Origin: Cryoendolithus antarcticus
Taxonomy: Eukaryota > Ascomycota > Dothideomycetes > Cladosporiales > Cladosporiaceae
Assembly (NCBI GenBank): GCA_002077065.1
Contig: NAJO01000026.1
Span: 186,001 to 250,000, forward strand
Length of the DNA: 64,000 bases
Reading direction: 5' to 3'
The translations under genes were made by a program, and so were the position numbers. Under the pieces are notes generated by a model. The model saw nothing but the letters and a program-made list of their open reading frames with translations. It made no database searches and was not told the origin of the DNA. This document shows, piece by piece, positions 45,188-55,418 of the stretch (position 1 is the first letter of the stretch; each line of letters starts with the position of its first letter).

Positions 45188-46791
45188 TTACAGCCAGCAA
45201 ACATCAAGCATGAATGCATCCTCGTCCCCACAGCTGCCATCTCCGCCAAATGGCACACGACCGTTGACGGGTTCCTCCGCAAACATGTTCAGCTGTTCTT
45301 TTGCATGGTCGTCATGAAGCTGGTCTATATCATGAGCTCGACTCGCCTGCACATCGTACCCTTTAATCGTTGTGGTATCGTCGTCGAGGAGGTCACTGTA
45401 GTCGTCCCACTCCTCGTCTAGGTCATCCAACGTAAGCTCGTCGAAGCGACTGCCATCTTCATCAGAGTCATACGCTTCGTTCTCGTCATCCTCATCGAGG
45501 AAAAGCTCGTCCAGCGCCGGGTGTGACACTTCATTGTCCAGTATGACTTCAGTCTGATTATCGTCAGCTGCACTACAGCCAATATCATCGAGCAGACTAG
45601 ACACGCTCTTTCGAGTGTCCATATTCCGTAGCACTGACGCCATTCTCTGCCATGTCAGCAGTTCGAGAAAACCTTGGTATGAGGTTGCATCGCCTGTGTC
45701 GAGAGTAGGGCTCGGACTCGCTATATGTCGGCGAGCCAACTCCGCCATCTTGTCACGCAGCTGCGACCTGTCCACGGCATGCCGCGATACGTCCGCCATA
45801 GCGTGGCTGATGGTTGGCAGCAAGATGGTGCAGCTCGTAACATGGGTGAGATGACCGGGTGACCATAGAGCAGGCGCAAGAGAAGCCAGTGGTCGAAGTC
45901 CAGAAGTGCTGCTGATACCGACATCAGCGGGGTTACGCAACGGTGGGCCAGAGATCGCTGTCCTTAGCGCGAGCTGCAACATACTCAATTGAACTTCGGA
46001 CATTCCGCAGCTCTGCGATCTGCTCGTATCTTCCTGCGATGATGGCGGGCTAGGGTAAAGCAGATCTTGCGCAGCCGCATCGTAGAAGGGAGTCGATACC
46101 ATGCTTTCAGCGTTCAATGGAGAGTGCCTGTGCACATCGGCGTGCTGAAATGGACTGGGTGCGGATACCATGAAACGCTCGAGTCGAGACTTGCTGGACC
46201 TGACTTTGAGATGGACCCCAGCGACATCATAGCAGGCAACACCAAATGGCGGCTGTATGTCCTGGAGCGGGACTCCTGCTGCTAAGCGATGTTGTCCACC
46301 AGTGCATTCCGAGGCGATGTTGCTCAAATGTTCGAGTCCAAGTACTAGTATAGCAGGGATGCCATCAGTGATCTTGACCGTCGTGACAGCGAGCCCGCAC
46401 TTGTCCCAGTACTGTTCACTAAGTCAGTCATCTGACAGCCCTCGATCTCCAGCCGATCTACCTTCGAAACTTTCAGACGCTCGGCAATAGTCTGCATGAG
46501 AGATGGGTCTAGTGCTGATCCTGTCGCAGTGTCGAAGGCTATACTCAGCCGTACGCGGTAGTCATGACCCTTTTGCACCCATGCCTTAGGATCTGAGATT
46601 GCGAGACTGATTGTTGAAGACTGTCTCTGCTCGAGCTCCTCGAGTTGATGGCTTCGTCCTCTGATCAGTATGCTACTCTCCAGGCACATCTCGGTGTCAT
46701 CGGCGCCGGATGCAACCTTGACACTACCAAGATCTACTGTCACGCTCATGTTGAATGCGCGTGACGGAGGTAAGGCAAAGTCATCAATCAT
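45188..46791 (-). CDS. Uncharacterised protein with an acidic C-terminal region
   Basis: I do not recognise this family. Exons 46791-46462 and 46411-45188 give 517 residues. The 50-bp intron (GTAGAT, CTGAC branch point, ...GAACAG) joins ERLKVSK to YWDKCGLAVTTVKIT in phase. The N-terminal ~190 residues alternate hydrophobic and polar like a compact alpha/beta domain (SVTVDLGSVKVASG, YRVRLSIAFDTATG, LMQTIAERLKVSK, PPFGVACYDVAG). The middle is Ser/Pro-rich. Residues ~395-470 are strongly acidic (LDELFLDEDDENEAYDSDED, LDDLDEEWDDYSDLLDDD). The tail is QLNMFAEEPVNG. Acidic tracts are common in chromatin, ribosome-biogenesis and chaperone proteins, but no role can be assigned. It is divergent from the thioesterase gene by 336 bp. 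Confidence 0.65.
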
Positions 46792-47127
46792 CGAAGGAGG
46801 TACAACTAGATGAAGTCAAGAAGGACATTGGGAAAAGCGGAGTGGCCCGAGCGCCACTGTCAACTTCACCTCACTAACAATGAGCATTCCACTATCGCTC
46901 TTCTCGATGCAGCAAGAGCACACACGACTAAGGAGTTCCTGCATGAGAGAGCTCAACATCGTAGATAGTCTGCCGCGGACATAGAGTGGAGAATCTGGTC
47001 TCTATACGCCAAGTTTCTGGCTAATGCAGCGTCCGTGGAAGAGACAACTTCGACAGGCCCTCGAGATCCAATTTCTGACGCGACAGACCCTGCACGGTCC
47101 TCTAGATCTGCTATCTGGATCAGTAAT
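46792..47127. other. Divergent promoter, acidic-tailed protein / acyl-CoA thioesterase
   Basis: 336 bp between two divergent starts. An in-frame ATG at 47035 could extend the thioesterase, but the sequence before 47128 is not presequence-like. Confidence 0.4.
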
Positions 47128-48682
47128 ATGGAGCGCAGAGTATCGGTACTGCGTAAGATTGCTCGACACCTGACCACTAAAGCCAAAGGCTCTCAATTTC
47201 GCGCATTTACAACATGTACCGCACACCGGACAGATGGCGTCTTCCGTGCCTTGACGGAGAACAGAGTGCGGACTCCCTGGATCGAGGCACTTCGTAAAAA
47301 GCAGCAGGAAGGCGAAGATCCGACCAAAGCCAGTGGTAGAGCTGAGACGCCTAAGGATCGAGACCTTAGCCCCAAGAAGATGTCAGACAGCTACCACAGC
47401 GTCGTAAGTCGCATCACTGGAGATCAAAGTCAACAGCGCTCACTAATGGTCAAAGAGTAGATCCTGCCGCTGGCTCAAGATCCATGGCTACTTGACACGT
47501 ATCTTAACTCCTCTGGTCACATCCGATTTGGCACCCTATTGATGGATCTGGACGCTCTCTCTGGTATTATTGCGTACAAGCACACCGGAGATGGTGTAAC
47601 CACTGTCACTGCAGCTTGTGATCGCATTACCATCCAGCATCCTCTCACCGAGATCTGCGACCTCGAGCTGAGCGGCAAAGTCACTTACGCGACAGGCCGC
47701 AGCAGTATGGAGATCGCACTACAAGTCGCGAAAGTGCCTCAGTCCGGTCAGCAGTCCAAGCCAGAGGACGTGATGCTGACGTGCCAGTTCACGATGGTGT
47801 CGCTTGATCCAGGAACGAAGAAGTCTGTCAAGATCAGTCCGGTGCTGGCTGAGACAGAGGAGGAGCAGCGTTTATTCCGCCAAGGAGAGCAGAATAGTCA
47901 GCATCGCAAGCAACTGACACAACGGTCGTTGCTGAAGCAGACGCCGGATGACGAGGAGAGTGACTTGATTCATGCTCTGTGGCAGAAACAGCTGCAGTAT
48001 CATGATCCCAACGACCCTCTTCGCAAACCACACAATGTGCATTTCATGGACGCCACACGGCTCAGCACAGCAAATATCATGCAACCGCAGTATCGGAATC
48101 GGTGAGTCCAACACTTGCTATCGTTTCATGTACTCCATACTGACACAAGTCATAGCCACCATTTTATGTACTTCATACTGACAAGCATTCTATCGTTATG
48201 TATTCTTCGCACTAACAAGTCATAGGATATTCGGCGGCTTCCTCCTGAAACAAACTTTCGAACTAGCCTTCTGCTGCGCCGCCTCTTTCGCCCACAGCCG
48301 CCCAACCTTCGTCTCCTTAGATCCCTCGACCTTCCAGAATCCCGTCCCCGTAGGCTCAGTCTTGTATCTAACCGCCACAGTAGTCTATACAGACCCTCCC
48401 CTTGTCTCATCTGCCTCAGACGACGCCTCGTTGAGCATCCCCGGCAAAACACGGGTGCAGGTGAGGGTCGATAGTAAGGTGAGAAACGTGGAGCATGGGG
48501 AGACGAAGCCAACGGGGCAGTTCAACTATACCTTCCTCGTTGATAGCGAGATCAAGGTTATGCCTAGGACTTACACGGAGTTCATGATGTACACTGATGC
48601 AAGGCGGAGGGCGAGAGGGGTGCTCGAGAGTGTGAAGAAGGGGGAGGTGGACGGAGGAGATTCTGCGAGGATCACAGAGTAG
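47128..48682 (+). CDS. Acyl-CoA thioesterase, double hotdog (ACOT9-like), mitochondrial
   Basis: Exons 47128-47403, 47461-48101, 48156-48167 and 48226-48682 give 461 residues. It hydrolyses fatty acyl-CoA, probably in mitochondria. The start MERRVSVLRKIARHLTTKAKG is a basic amphipathic presequence. Two hotdog folds follow: HIRFGTLLMDLDALSGIIAY with DRITIQHPL, and IFGGFLLKQTFELAFCCAAS with GSVLYLTATVVYTD. The 12-base exon encodes the HHF of NRHHFMIFGGF. Skipping it also keeps frame (NRIFGGF), so it could be a cassette. The introns around it (48102-48155, 48168-48225) share repeated sequence. Exons 1 and 2 join at phase 0 as SYHSV/ILPLAQDPW. Confidence 0.88.
48102..48225 (+). repeat. Three partial copies of a ~35-bp intronic unit around a microexon
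   Basis: A unit reading TATCGTTTCATGTACTCCAT then ACTGACACAAGTCATAG (48119-48155) recurs imperfectly at about 48159-48186 (CATTTTATGTACTTCATACT then GACAAG). It recurs again at about 48191-48225 (TATCGTTATGTATTCTTCGC then ACTAACAAGTCATAG). The first and last copies each end with a branch-point-like ACTGAC or ACTAAC and the acceptor CAAGTCATAG. The 12-base microexon lies at the front of the middle copy. This suggests local duplication of an intron end. Confidence 0.7.
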
Positions 48683-49063
48683 AATCTCTACCGTGTGCCC
48701 TCTATGTACACATCTATTCTGTCATGGTGAAACCCGACGCATGGCTCCACCATGCTCCCTACAGTCTCTCCACATCGTGTCCGCGCCTAATAGCGCGCGG
48801 CTGTCCCGCAAACTAGGGCAGTCTGCGCCCCATGGGCGTTGTGATCTTGCTGGCTGATCTGCGGACTGCGTCAATCACCATGACGCTCGGGTTTCCCAGT
48901 CTCCGAACTGGAAGCTGTCTGCAATTCCCTTTCGGCATTGCCATTTCGTGTCGACTTTTAGCCTTGTTCAAGACGTCGAGCACGCCATGTAGCACGTACT
49001 ATCAAGCTCGAGGTCCCGCAAGTTCTCCTGCATTCATGTGCGCGTCCCACGACTCCTCCCTCT
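48683..49063. other. Convergent 3' intergenic region
   Basis: 381 bp between converging genes; C/T-rich towards 49060. No coding signal. Confidence 0.35.
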
Positions 49064-49930
49064 TCACCCATTCCCTTCACTTTCACTGTCACTTCCCTCG
49101 TCCCTCTTCCTCTTCCCCTTCCCGCCTCCACCCCCTCGATCCGGATGCCTCATATCGTCCCACCCCGTCTTTTTCTCCTCCCTCACCTCGAAAACATACG
49201 TCCTCGCCTCCCTGTCCTCTCCCTTCCATCCTCCGCCTCCCTCGATATTCCCCAGCGTCCTCGCGTGCCTGTACTCCGGGTACATCGCAGCCTCGAACTT
49301 CATACTCCGCTGTAGATCGTATCCACTGTGCCGCGCTAGATCCTTCACGTTCCAGAGAGTGTAAGGCTCGCCTTCGAACAGCGTGACAACTACTGTCCCA
49401 CCCGGCGCGAGGAGAGTTTTGGCAGAGGAGAAGAAGCCAACAAGTAGCGCCTGGTTGGAGCGCACTTGGCGGTTGACGTCTTTGCTCTTCCCGCCTATGT
49501 GCGGAAAGTTGAAGAGGACTTTGTCGAAGCGCGCGGACTTTGCGAGGGCTTTGTGCTTGTCCAGCTTCGTGGCGTCGACATCGTAGAGCACTATTGTCCC
49601 CTCTTCCACCAGATGTGATATGTGCTCACTGGCTTGCGGGGCATACTTCTCGAGCAGGACAGACTCGCTGTCAAAGCAGGTTGCTGTTAGGTCACAGACC
49701 GCGTGGTGGTCTATGAGGGAGCGGGCGAAGGAAAAGTCGCCTTCGCCTATCAGGAGGATGCGGTCGGTGGCCGGGTCGAACGGTATGATCGGCGGTTTAG
49801 ACTGGGCTTTGGTGGCTGATTTGGAGGTAGCGGCCGTTGGTGCGTTGGAGGGGTGCTTGATGACTTTGTGAGGATTCTTCGACTTGTGGTGTCTCAGACC
49901 AATTAGCTTGCGTTTCTTCGAGTTGGGCAT
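49064..49930 (-). CDS. BMT5: 25S rRNA (uridine-N3)-methyltransferase, BMT5-like
   Basis: One exon, 288 residues from the ATG at 49930 (MPNSKKRKL). The basic N-terminus (KKRKLIGLRHHKSKNPHKVIKH) suits nucleolar localisation. The Bmt5/DUF2431 methyltransferase domain begins at DRILLIGEGDFSFARSL, the S-adenosylmethionine-binding start. It continues through LTATCFDSE, GTIVLYDVDATKL, and FDKVLFNFPHIGGKSKDVNRQ, the family hallmark. VVVTLFEGEPYTLWNVKDLA follows. Yeast Bmt5 makes m3U2634 in 25S rRNA. The C-terminus is Gly/Lys/Arg then Ser/Glu-rich (GGGGGKGKRKRDEG). Confidence 0.92.
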   Translation of the reverse strand: MPNSKKRKLIGLRHHKSKNPHKVIKHPSNAPTAATSKSATKAQSKPPIIPFDPATDRILLIGEGDFSFARSLIDHHAVCDLTATCFDSESVLLEKYAPQASEHISHLVEEGTIVLYDVDATKLDKHKALAKSARFDKVLFNFPHIGGKSKDVNRQVRSNQALLVGFFSSAKTLLAPGGTVVVTLFEGEPYTLWNVKDLARHSGYDLQRSMKFEAAMYPEYRHARTLGNIEGGGGWKGEDREARTYVFEVREEKKTGWDDMRHPDRGGGGGKGKRKRDEGSDSESEGNG

Positions 49931-50087
49931 AGCCTGTAGTTGCAAGAAGTGTAGTCAAGCAAGAAAAAGTAAGGTATATGCACTTAAAGATCTTCCCTAC
50001 ACGCAAAACGAATTTTCTCTGTACGAAGATATCGCAGCGACCCCATGTTTAGGATGAATTGCGACTTGTAGACAACACTGCTATGGA

Positions 50088-51664
50088 CTATAGTGTATAC
50101 TTGAAACTCGGGTGCCTGAATCCAAGCTCCCCTTTGCCTTCATTCAACCTGGCATCCCTCTTCCCACTCGCCCGCGCAGCGTTCTCCGCTTTCTGGTAAG
50201 CCATCATACTCAGCGTGAGTATCAAGCTCAGCCCTATAGCACCCAGGTTGATGGCGTGTCCTTTCGTGTACTTTGGCGCATCCGTCGACAAGTAGCTAAA
50301 CGTGGCGACGAACGCTCCACAGTTGCCGAACGCGACCTGGAATCCGAGTCCAGTCGCTTTGACATAGTGCGGAGCCAGATTGTTCGATAGCCAGGCCAAC
50401 ACGAGAGGCGAGCAGGGAAACATTCCCATGGCCACGAAGAAAGTCCCAACGTACTTCGCTCCTGAAGTGTGACTAGCGAGCTGGAGTATGTAGCCGATAG
50501 CTGCTAAGACAAGTCCAACAGCGATAAGAGGACCTCTCATCTTGATGCGGTCCGACGTCCAGCTCGCGATAAGCACCATCAAGAAGGCCAAGAAGTTCGG
50601 TGGGACGGTGAAAAGCTGCGCTGTGATACGCTTGTAGCCGAGCCCGGAGATGATCGAGGGCAGGAAGAGCGAGTAGCTGTAGATCGGGATGAGGATGAGG
50701 AAGAAGTTGACACTCAGCCCGATTGTGTTGATGTTGAGGAGGGCCATTCGTACCTGTGACGAGTCAGCTTCTACCAGTGAGACCCTCAGCCAACAAGATT
50801 ACTCACAGCGCTCCAGCTAAACTTCTCATCGTCCACCTTATTCTCGCTCGTCGCGCCTCCAAGATCTTCCCTTAGCACATGCGTAATGTACCACTGTTCC
50901 TCCTCAGTAAGAAATTTGGCCTTGCCAGGCGTATCTGGCAGGAAGAAGAACGCCGCAATCGCCACCAGAACCGTCATGGCGCCCTCGACGAAGAAGATCC
51001 AAGGCCACGACTTGTATCCTCCGTAGTTGATCTCCGCCAGTCCAGTCGCCAACAGACCGCCGAAAGCTCCAGAGAGCGGCGCTGCACAGTAGAAGATCCC
51101 CAGCCGGAACATGAGGTTATGCCTGCGGTAATACATACTCAAGTACAGAATAATTCCACCAAACATGCCTCCCTCGCAGGCTCCGAGTAGCATGCGGCAT
51201 ACGATCAAACCGCCGTATGATTTGACGGCGCCCATGCAGGTACCTACAATGCCCCATGCCAGAGCTAAGAAGGGCAAGTATTTCCCGCCGCCCACGATCT
51301 TGAGCAGCCAGTTAGACGGAATATCGATGAGGATATAGAGAATGTAGAAGACTGTGAGCGCGATGTTGTATTTGTTGCCCGTGAGCTTGAGGTCTGTCGT
51401 GAGGCCGTCAATTTTCGCGTTACCGATCTGGAAAACCATTAGTGCTGGCTTCGCATCGGGTGTGAGTAGACGAACGTTACTGCGGTCGATGAACGCCAGA
51501 AGCCAGAGGGCAAAGATCCACGGGAGGATATGGAAGTCAAGCTTGCGAGTTATGCGGCGCTCAGTAGCTGGGTCGTCAACGTGGTTGTAGGGCGAGGGCG
51601 AGACGTCTTTCTCGTCTGCTATGGCGGCAGCATGACCACCTTCCTTCCTGTTCAGTAGACCCAT
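50088..51664 (-). CDS. MFS transporter, anion:cation symporter (allantoate/vitamin permease) family
   Basis: Exons 51664-51476, 51427-50807 and 50753-50088 give 491 residues, with about twelve membrane segments. It starts with a charged cytoplasmic N-terminus, then LDFHILPWIFALWLLAFIDR. The family motif is FIDRSN/IGNAKIDGL. LGACEGGMFGGIILYLSMYY and PDTPGKAKFLTEEE are typical of the Dal5/Tna1/Liz1 group. The first intron (51428-51475) is 48 bp, has no stop codon and keeps frame if retained. It is called because removal restores DRSNIGNAKIDG and it has GTTCGT, CACTAAT and TTTTCCAG. The second intron is 50754-50806. Relatives import allantoate, nicotinate, pantothenate or biotin; the substrate here is unknown. 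Confidence 0.88.
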
Positions 51665-52223
51665 GATGGCTCTCACTGTCGAATGCTGGCTGTTCTCTTA
51701 GCTACCGACTGGACAGAGAATATCACGTTTCAAGTGGTAAAGAGCAAGGAAATGAAGAAACACAACGAACTCTGTGCGTCAGCCCGCAGCGCCATGTGCT
51801 CCCATGCAGACAAGCAGCGGAGTTGTGCCGTGACCATCAACGGCTGGCGCGGGTCCTGCGAGTGATGCTCTCTGCCGGTCATTTTGGCACAGCCAAGACG
51901 GAAGTTCAGCTCAAGATCTGCACAAGAATGCCTTCAATCGGCTAAGCGATGACAAGCATGTCGTGTGGAGAGTGGAGAGATGTGGGGAGCAGGAAGGAAG
52001 CCGGTCGGTTCGGTGTTGGGAAAGACCGAGTGCTCGTCTTACTGCAATTTGAATGAGAGATGGAAAATATAATACTGCTATCTACACTCGTCGATCTCGT
52101 AGAACAGACAATCTCAAGCGCCGAAACACCACCCGCTAAGTTCCCTCGCATATCCAGCCATAGTCCTCCTGGCCTTTCGCATCCCAGCCTAGCGATCTAT
52201 GCACACTCGTAAGTCCGTTTCAT
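51665..52223. other. Intergenic region, kelch protein 3' end to MFS start
   Basis: 559 bp with the MFS promoter. No coding signal seen. Confidence 0.35.
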
Positions 52224-55200
52224 CTACACCATCTTATCCTTACCCTTGCCAAACCCGTCACCTTCCACGACTTCTACCTCCTCTTCCGCCATTGATCCCA
52301 GCGCTGCTCTCTCCATCTCTCCAGTACCCCTTAGGTACTGCACACTGCCCTCCTTTCTCACAGTCCGCACACTCCCACTGCGGCTCAGAATACTGTCACT
52401 AGCACTCCTCAGACTAGCACGATCCATGTCATCATTGACAACTCTCAGTCTCGTCTTCGGGATCGTAAACATGACCTGCACATCCCGCTTGGTCACGGCG
52501 CCCTCGACGTCCCAGTCCTCCTCGGCTTGATGCTTGTCAACGGAGCTACGTGGCTCGCCCCAATCGCCTGGATCGGGGTCATCTCGGTAGGGTGGGAACA
52601 ATGTGTTGCCTTCCCAGTCCTTCTGGCCACGCTTCTGCCTCAGCAAAGCTCCGCCATCGGAGACTGCCCGACGAGGTGCGCCGGAAGTGGATTGTCGATC
52701 TTTCGTAGGCGAGGAAGAAGAGCTTCGTTCGTCGGTGTACGGCTCGCGATTGCTAGAGCTAGTGAAGCTGAAGCTACGGTCACCTGTAAGAGTGGCGCCA
52801 ATGGCACGGCGAAGGCTGCCCATGATGCCCTGCCTTTTGCGATTGGGGAAAGAAGGGAGGTAAGTGTCGTTCGACAATATTGTGGTGCGGGCACGAGTTG
52901 TGGGATGGGCCGCCAGAGCACGCTGATAAGGGTCATCGGGATCGCGCCGTGGAGGGCCACCAAGTAGAGCTTCGCCCTCTATGCGGAGGGTCGCAATATT
53001 GGTGCGAGCTGTCTTGAAAGACTCGCCATCTGTACTGGCACTATTGGGCGCGCCGCCGTCAACAGACTCGATCGTCGAAGAGCGAGGTCGAGACAGAGCT
53101 GCAAATGGTGACTTGCGCCCTCCGGTAGACAACGAGCTGGTGCGATCATCCACAGGTGATTGGGATTCAGGGCTCGGGTTGTTGATCAACCGTCCACTCG
53201 CCGCAGCAGCAGCTGCTGCAAGAATTGCACCTGTTCTCGTGGACATGGTACGGGTAAGTGAGCCACCAGATGTTGTCGAGTGCTGTGAACGCTCGCTTAA
53301 GGTAGAGGAAGTACGCTCGTCAGTCTTGGAGGGCGAGACCCGCCCACCAGCTTCGCGAGCGTGGGCATCATATGTCGCAAGACTATGAGACCAGCTTTGG
53401 GGTCGTACAGACACGCTACCCTGCAGGCGTGTAGGCGATGTCTCGATCCTACCAGCATGCACAGGCACGCGGCGGATGGCAATGCCGTCTTCTGGCGATA
53501 CTGGATGACTGCCCAGTGGGTTTGGGTCCGGATCCCGGAACGGATCTCTGCTCTTCCTTGCTGAGTTGCTCAAGATCATTTCGACCTCTTTGAGTTGTCG
53601 CTGAGCTTCAGAGAGCGATACATCGTCACCAATGGTCGGTATCCGCTCAATCACATCCTCGTCTTCGTGCTCAGGGATGACATGTATGTTGCCGCTACCA
53701 CGGCTGATGCGCTTCTCATCATACCGCGGTGCGGGCTGGTATTGGTAATTCCTGCTTGCGATATTCTTGCGGAGACCTCTTGTCGGACTCGGGATGTTGG
53801 TAAAGAGTCCAGTCGCAGCACCGGATAGCTGCATCTGATATTGTTCTTCACTCAATGGTCTGTTCTCAGAGTCTTGCCAGTAGTCATGCATTGCCGACGG
53901 CTCGCCGCCACGTTCATCAATGTCACCCTTCTCCAGGAAAGGTTGGTGGAACGAGCCATCGGAAGAAGACTCGAGCAAGGCACGTGTACGCTCTTCGTGC
54001 TTGCGTGTGAGGTAGCGGGAATACCAGAAGTAGAACACGATCAAGCCAATGAGCAGGAGAAATGCGAGCGCAAGCCCAACACCGAGACCGACTTTCTGAG
54101 ATGGAGTCGACAGCGGCCCATGAGACTCCCCTTGAGCTGATTGCGGTGCCCCGTATGGTGGCGAGTAAGAGTCGACCCATGTGCTCGATGTGATGTTGTA
54201 CAGGAGGATCTGGTCTGGTGATTGTTGCAGCTCACGACGAACAAGACGGGTTGCAGGCGCAGGAACCTGGTAGCCACCTACGATCATCATGACTCCGCCG
54301 GGCAGCAATGTCGCGCCATGTCCGAACATGCCCGCGCCAGTGGCGAGTCCGGTACCATTCTGTTTCGGTACAGTCCAGGTCCAGTCCCCTTCACCACCAT
54401 AGCCAGCTCCGATCTGTAGCACAGCCAGCTGAGGCTGCGCAGGTGTGTTCACATCGCCCACCCATCCACCGAACACGATCACGCTGTCCCCGTCCTCGCT
54501 AAGCACTGCCGTATGTCCGGATCGTGGCTCGACTTGCTGATTGTCGCCGCCCGCTGGCTGATCGACAGGCAGGAATGTCCAGCTTTGTTGAGGTAAGGAG
54601 AACAGAGCGACCTGAGACATGTTGATAAATGCGGCTTGAGTATGGCCGCCCAATAGGACGAAGTCCTGTTGCTGGGTCTTGGGTTCGCCACTGGCGGTGG
54701 AGGAGGAAGTTGTTGTCAAGCCAGTGATCGTAAACCCAGCCTCTGCGATCGGCGGGCCTCTGCTCGGGGTTGATTGAACTTGGTACCCTTGAGCAGAGCT
54801 TGCACCCTGGCTTTGCGGAGTGAGGCTGATCATCGTGTTGGAGTAGGTCGCATTGCTTGTCCATGTACCCTCCGTGGCATTCCCATATGGGCACATGCCA
54901 CCGAAAGAGAAAATGTTCGCGCTCCCGTCCTCCGTAGATGCGCCAGAAAATGATATGGCACCGGCCAGATAGTTCGCACCAAGCGTTGTCCCGGCATCAC
55001 CCTCATCAGTAGTACTGTATTGTGTCCACGTCACATTGCCCGCTTCCGTACCACTCTGCGGCGCGAGCTGGTATATCTTTATGCCTTGTGCTCCCTCTGT
55101 ACAGTTGCCAGAAACAATCGTAATGTTGCCGGCGTTGTCGATGACTGCGGTGTACGGCGTATGTTCGGTGTCGCCCAGAAACGTCAGGTCATCGTAGAGT

Positions 55201-55418
55201 GTCGTGAATGGGCTCGTCGAGCTATTGATCGTGTTGATAGGATCCAAATACCGAAGTCGCGTATGCCCAATAGAATTCGGTGATGGGCCAAAGATATGTG
55301 CCGCCCAGCTATCCGGGGGTGACAAGATCCTCGTGGGATTGTAAGGCAGCACCTGACCGGCAGTATGGCCCACCAGGAGAAGCCATGTTGGTGCTCCTCC
55401 AGCACTGCGTCGAACCAT
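52224..55418 (-). CDS. Large kelch-repeat single-pass membrane protein
   Basis: One exon, 1064 residues. An N-terminal signal segment (APTWLLLVGHTAGQ) leads into an extracellular beta-propeller of kelch-type repeats. Their double-Gly strands are visible as IFSFGGM, FVLLGGHTQ, VIVFGGWVGDV and MMIVGGYQV, with many N-glycosylation sequons (NSS, NVT, NAT, NGT). One transmembrane helix (about residues 442-468, VGLGVGLALAFLLLIGLIVF) is followed by a ~600-residue cytoplasmic tail. The tail is rich in Ser, Pro, Arg and Asp with many SP/TP and RxxS sites, and a poly-Ala stretch. This receptor-like plan occurs across filamentous ascomycetes, with links to polarity or wall sensing proposed for some kelch proteins. 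No ligand or partner can be named. Confidence 0.85.
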   Translation of the reverse strand: MVRRSAGGAPTWLLLVGHTAGQVLPYNPTRILSPPDSWAAHIFGPSPNSIGHTRLRYLDPINTINSSTSPFTTLYDDLTFLGDTEHTPYTAVIDNAGNITIVSGNCTEGAQGIKIYQLAPQSGTEAGNVTWTQYSTTDEGDAGTTLGANYLAGAISFSGASTEDGSANIFSFGGMCPYGNATEGTWTSNATYSNTMISLTPQSQGASSAQGYQVQSTPSRGPPIAEAGFTITGLTTTSSSTASGEPKTQQQDFVLLGGHTQAAFINMSQVALFSLPQQSWTFLPVDQPAGGDNQQVEPRSGHTAVLSEDGDSVIVFGGWVGDVNTPAQPQLAVLQIGAGYGGEGDWTWTVPKQNGTGLATGAGMFGHGATLLPGGVMMIVGGYQVPAPATRLVRRELQQSPDQILLYNITSSTWVDSYSPPYGAPQSAQGESHGPLSTPSQKVGLGVGLALAFLLLIGLIVFYFWYSRYLTRKHEERTRALLESSSDGSFHQPFLEKGDIDERGGEPSAMHDYWQDSENRPLSEEQYQMQLSGAATGLFTNIPSPTRGLRKNIASRNYQYQPAPRYDEKRISRGSGNIHVIPEHEDEDVIERIPTIGDDVSLSEAQRQLKEVEMILSNSARKSRDPFRDPDPNPLGSHPVSPEDGIAIRRVPVHAGRIETSPTRLQGSVSVRPQSWSHSLATYDAHAREAGGRVSPSKTDERTSSTLSERSQHSTTSGGSLTRTMSTRTGAILAAAAAAASGRLINNPSPESQSPVDDRTSSLSTGGRKSPFAALSRPRSSTIESVDGGAPNSASTDGESFKTARTNIATLRIEGEALLGGPPRRDPDDPYQRALAAHPTTRARTTILSNDTYLPSFPNRKRQGIMGSLRRAIGATLTGDRSFSFTSSSNREPYTDERSSSSSPTKDRQSTSGAPRRAVSDGGALLRQKRGQKDWEGNTLFPPYRDDPDPGDWGEPRSSVDKHQAEEDWDVEGAVTKRDVQVMFTIPKTRLRVVNDDMDRASLRSASDSILSRSGSVRTVRKEGSVQYLRGTGEMERAALGSMAEEEVEVVEGDGFGKGKDKMV

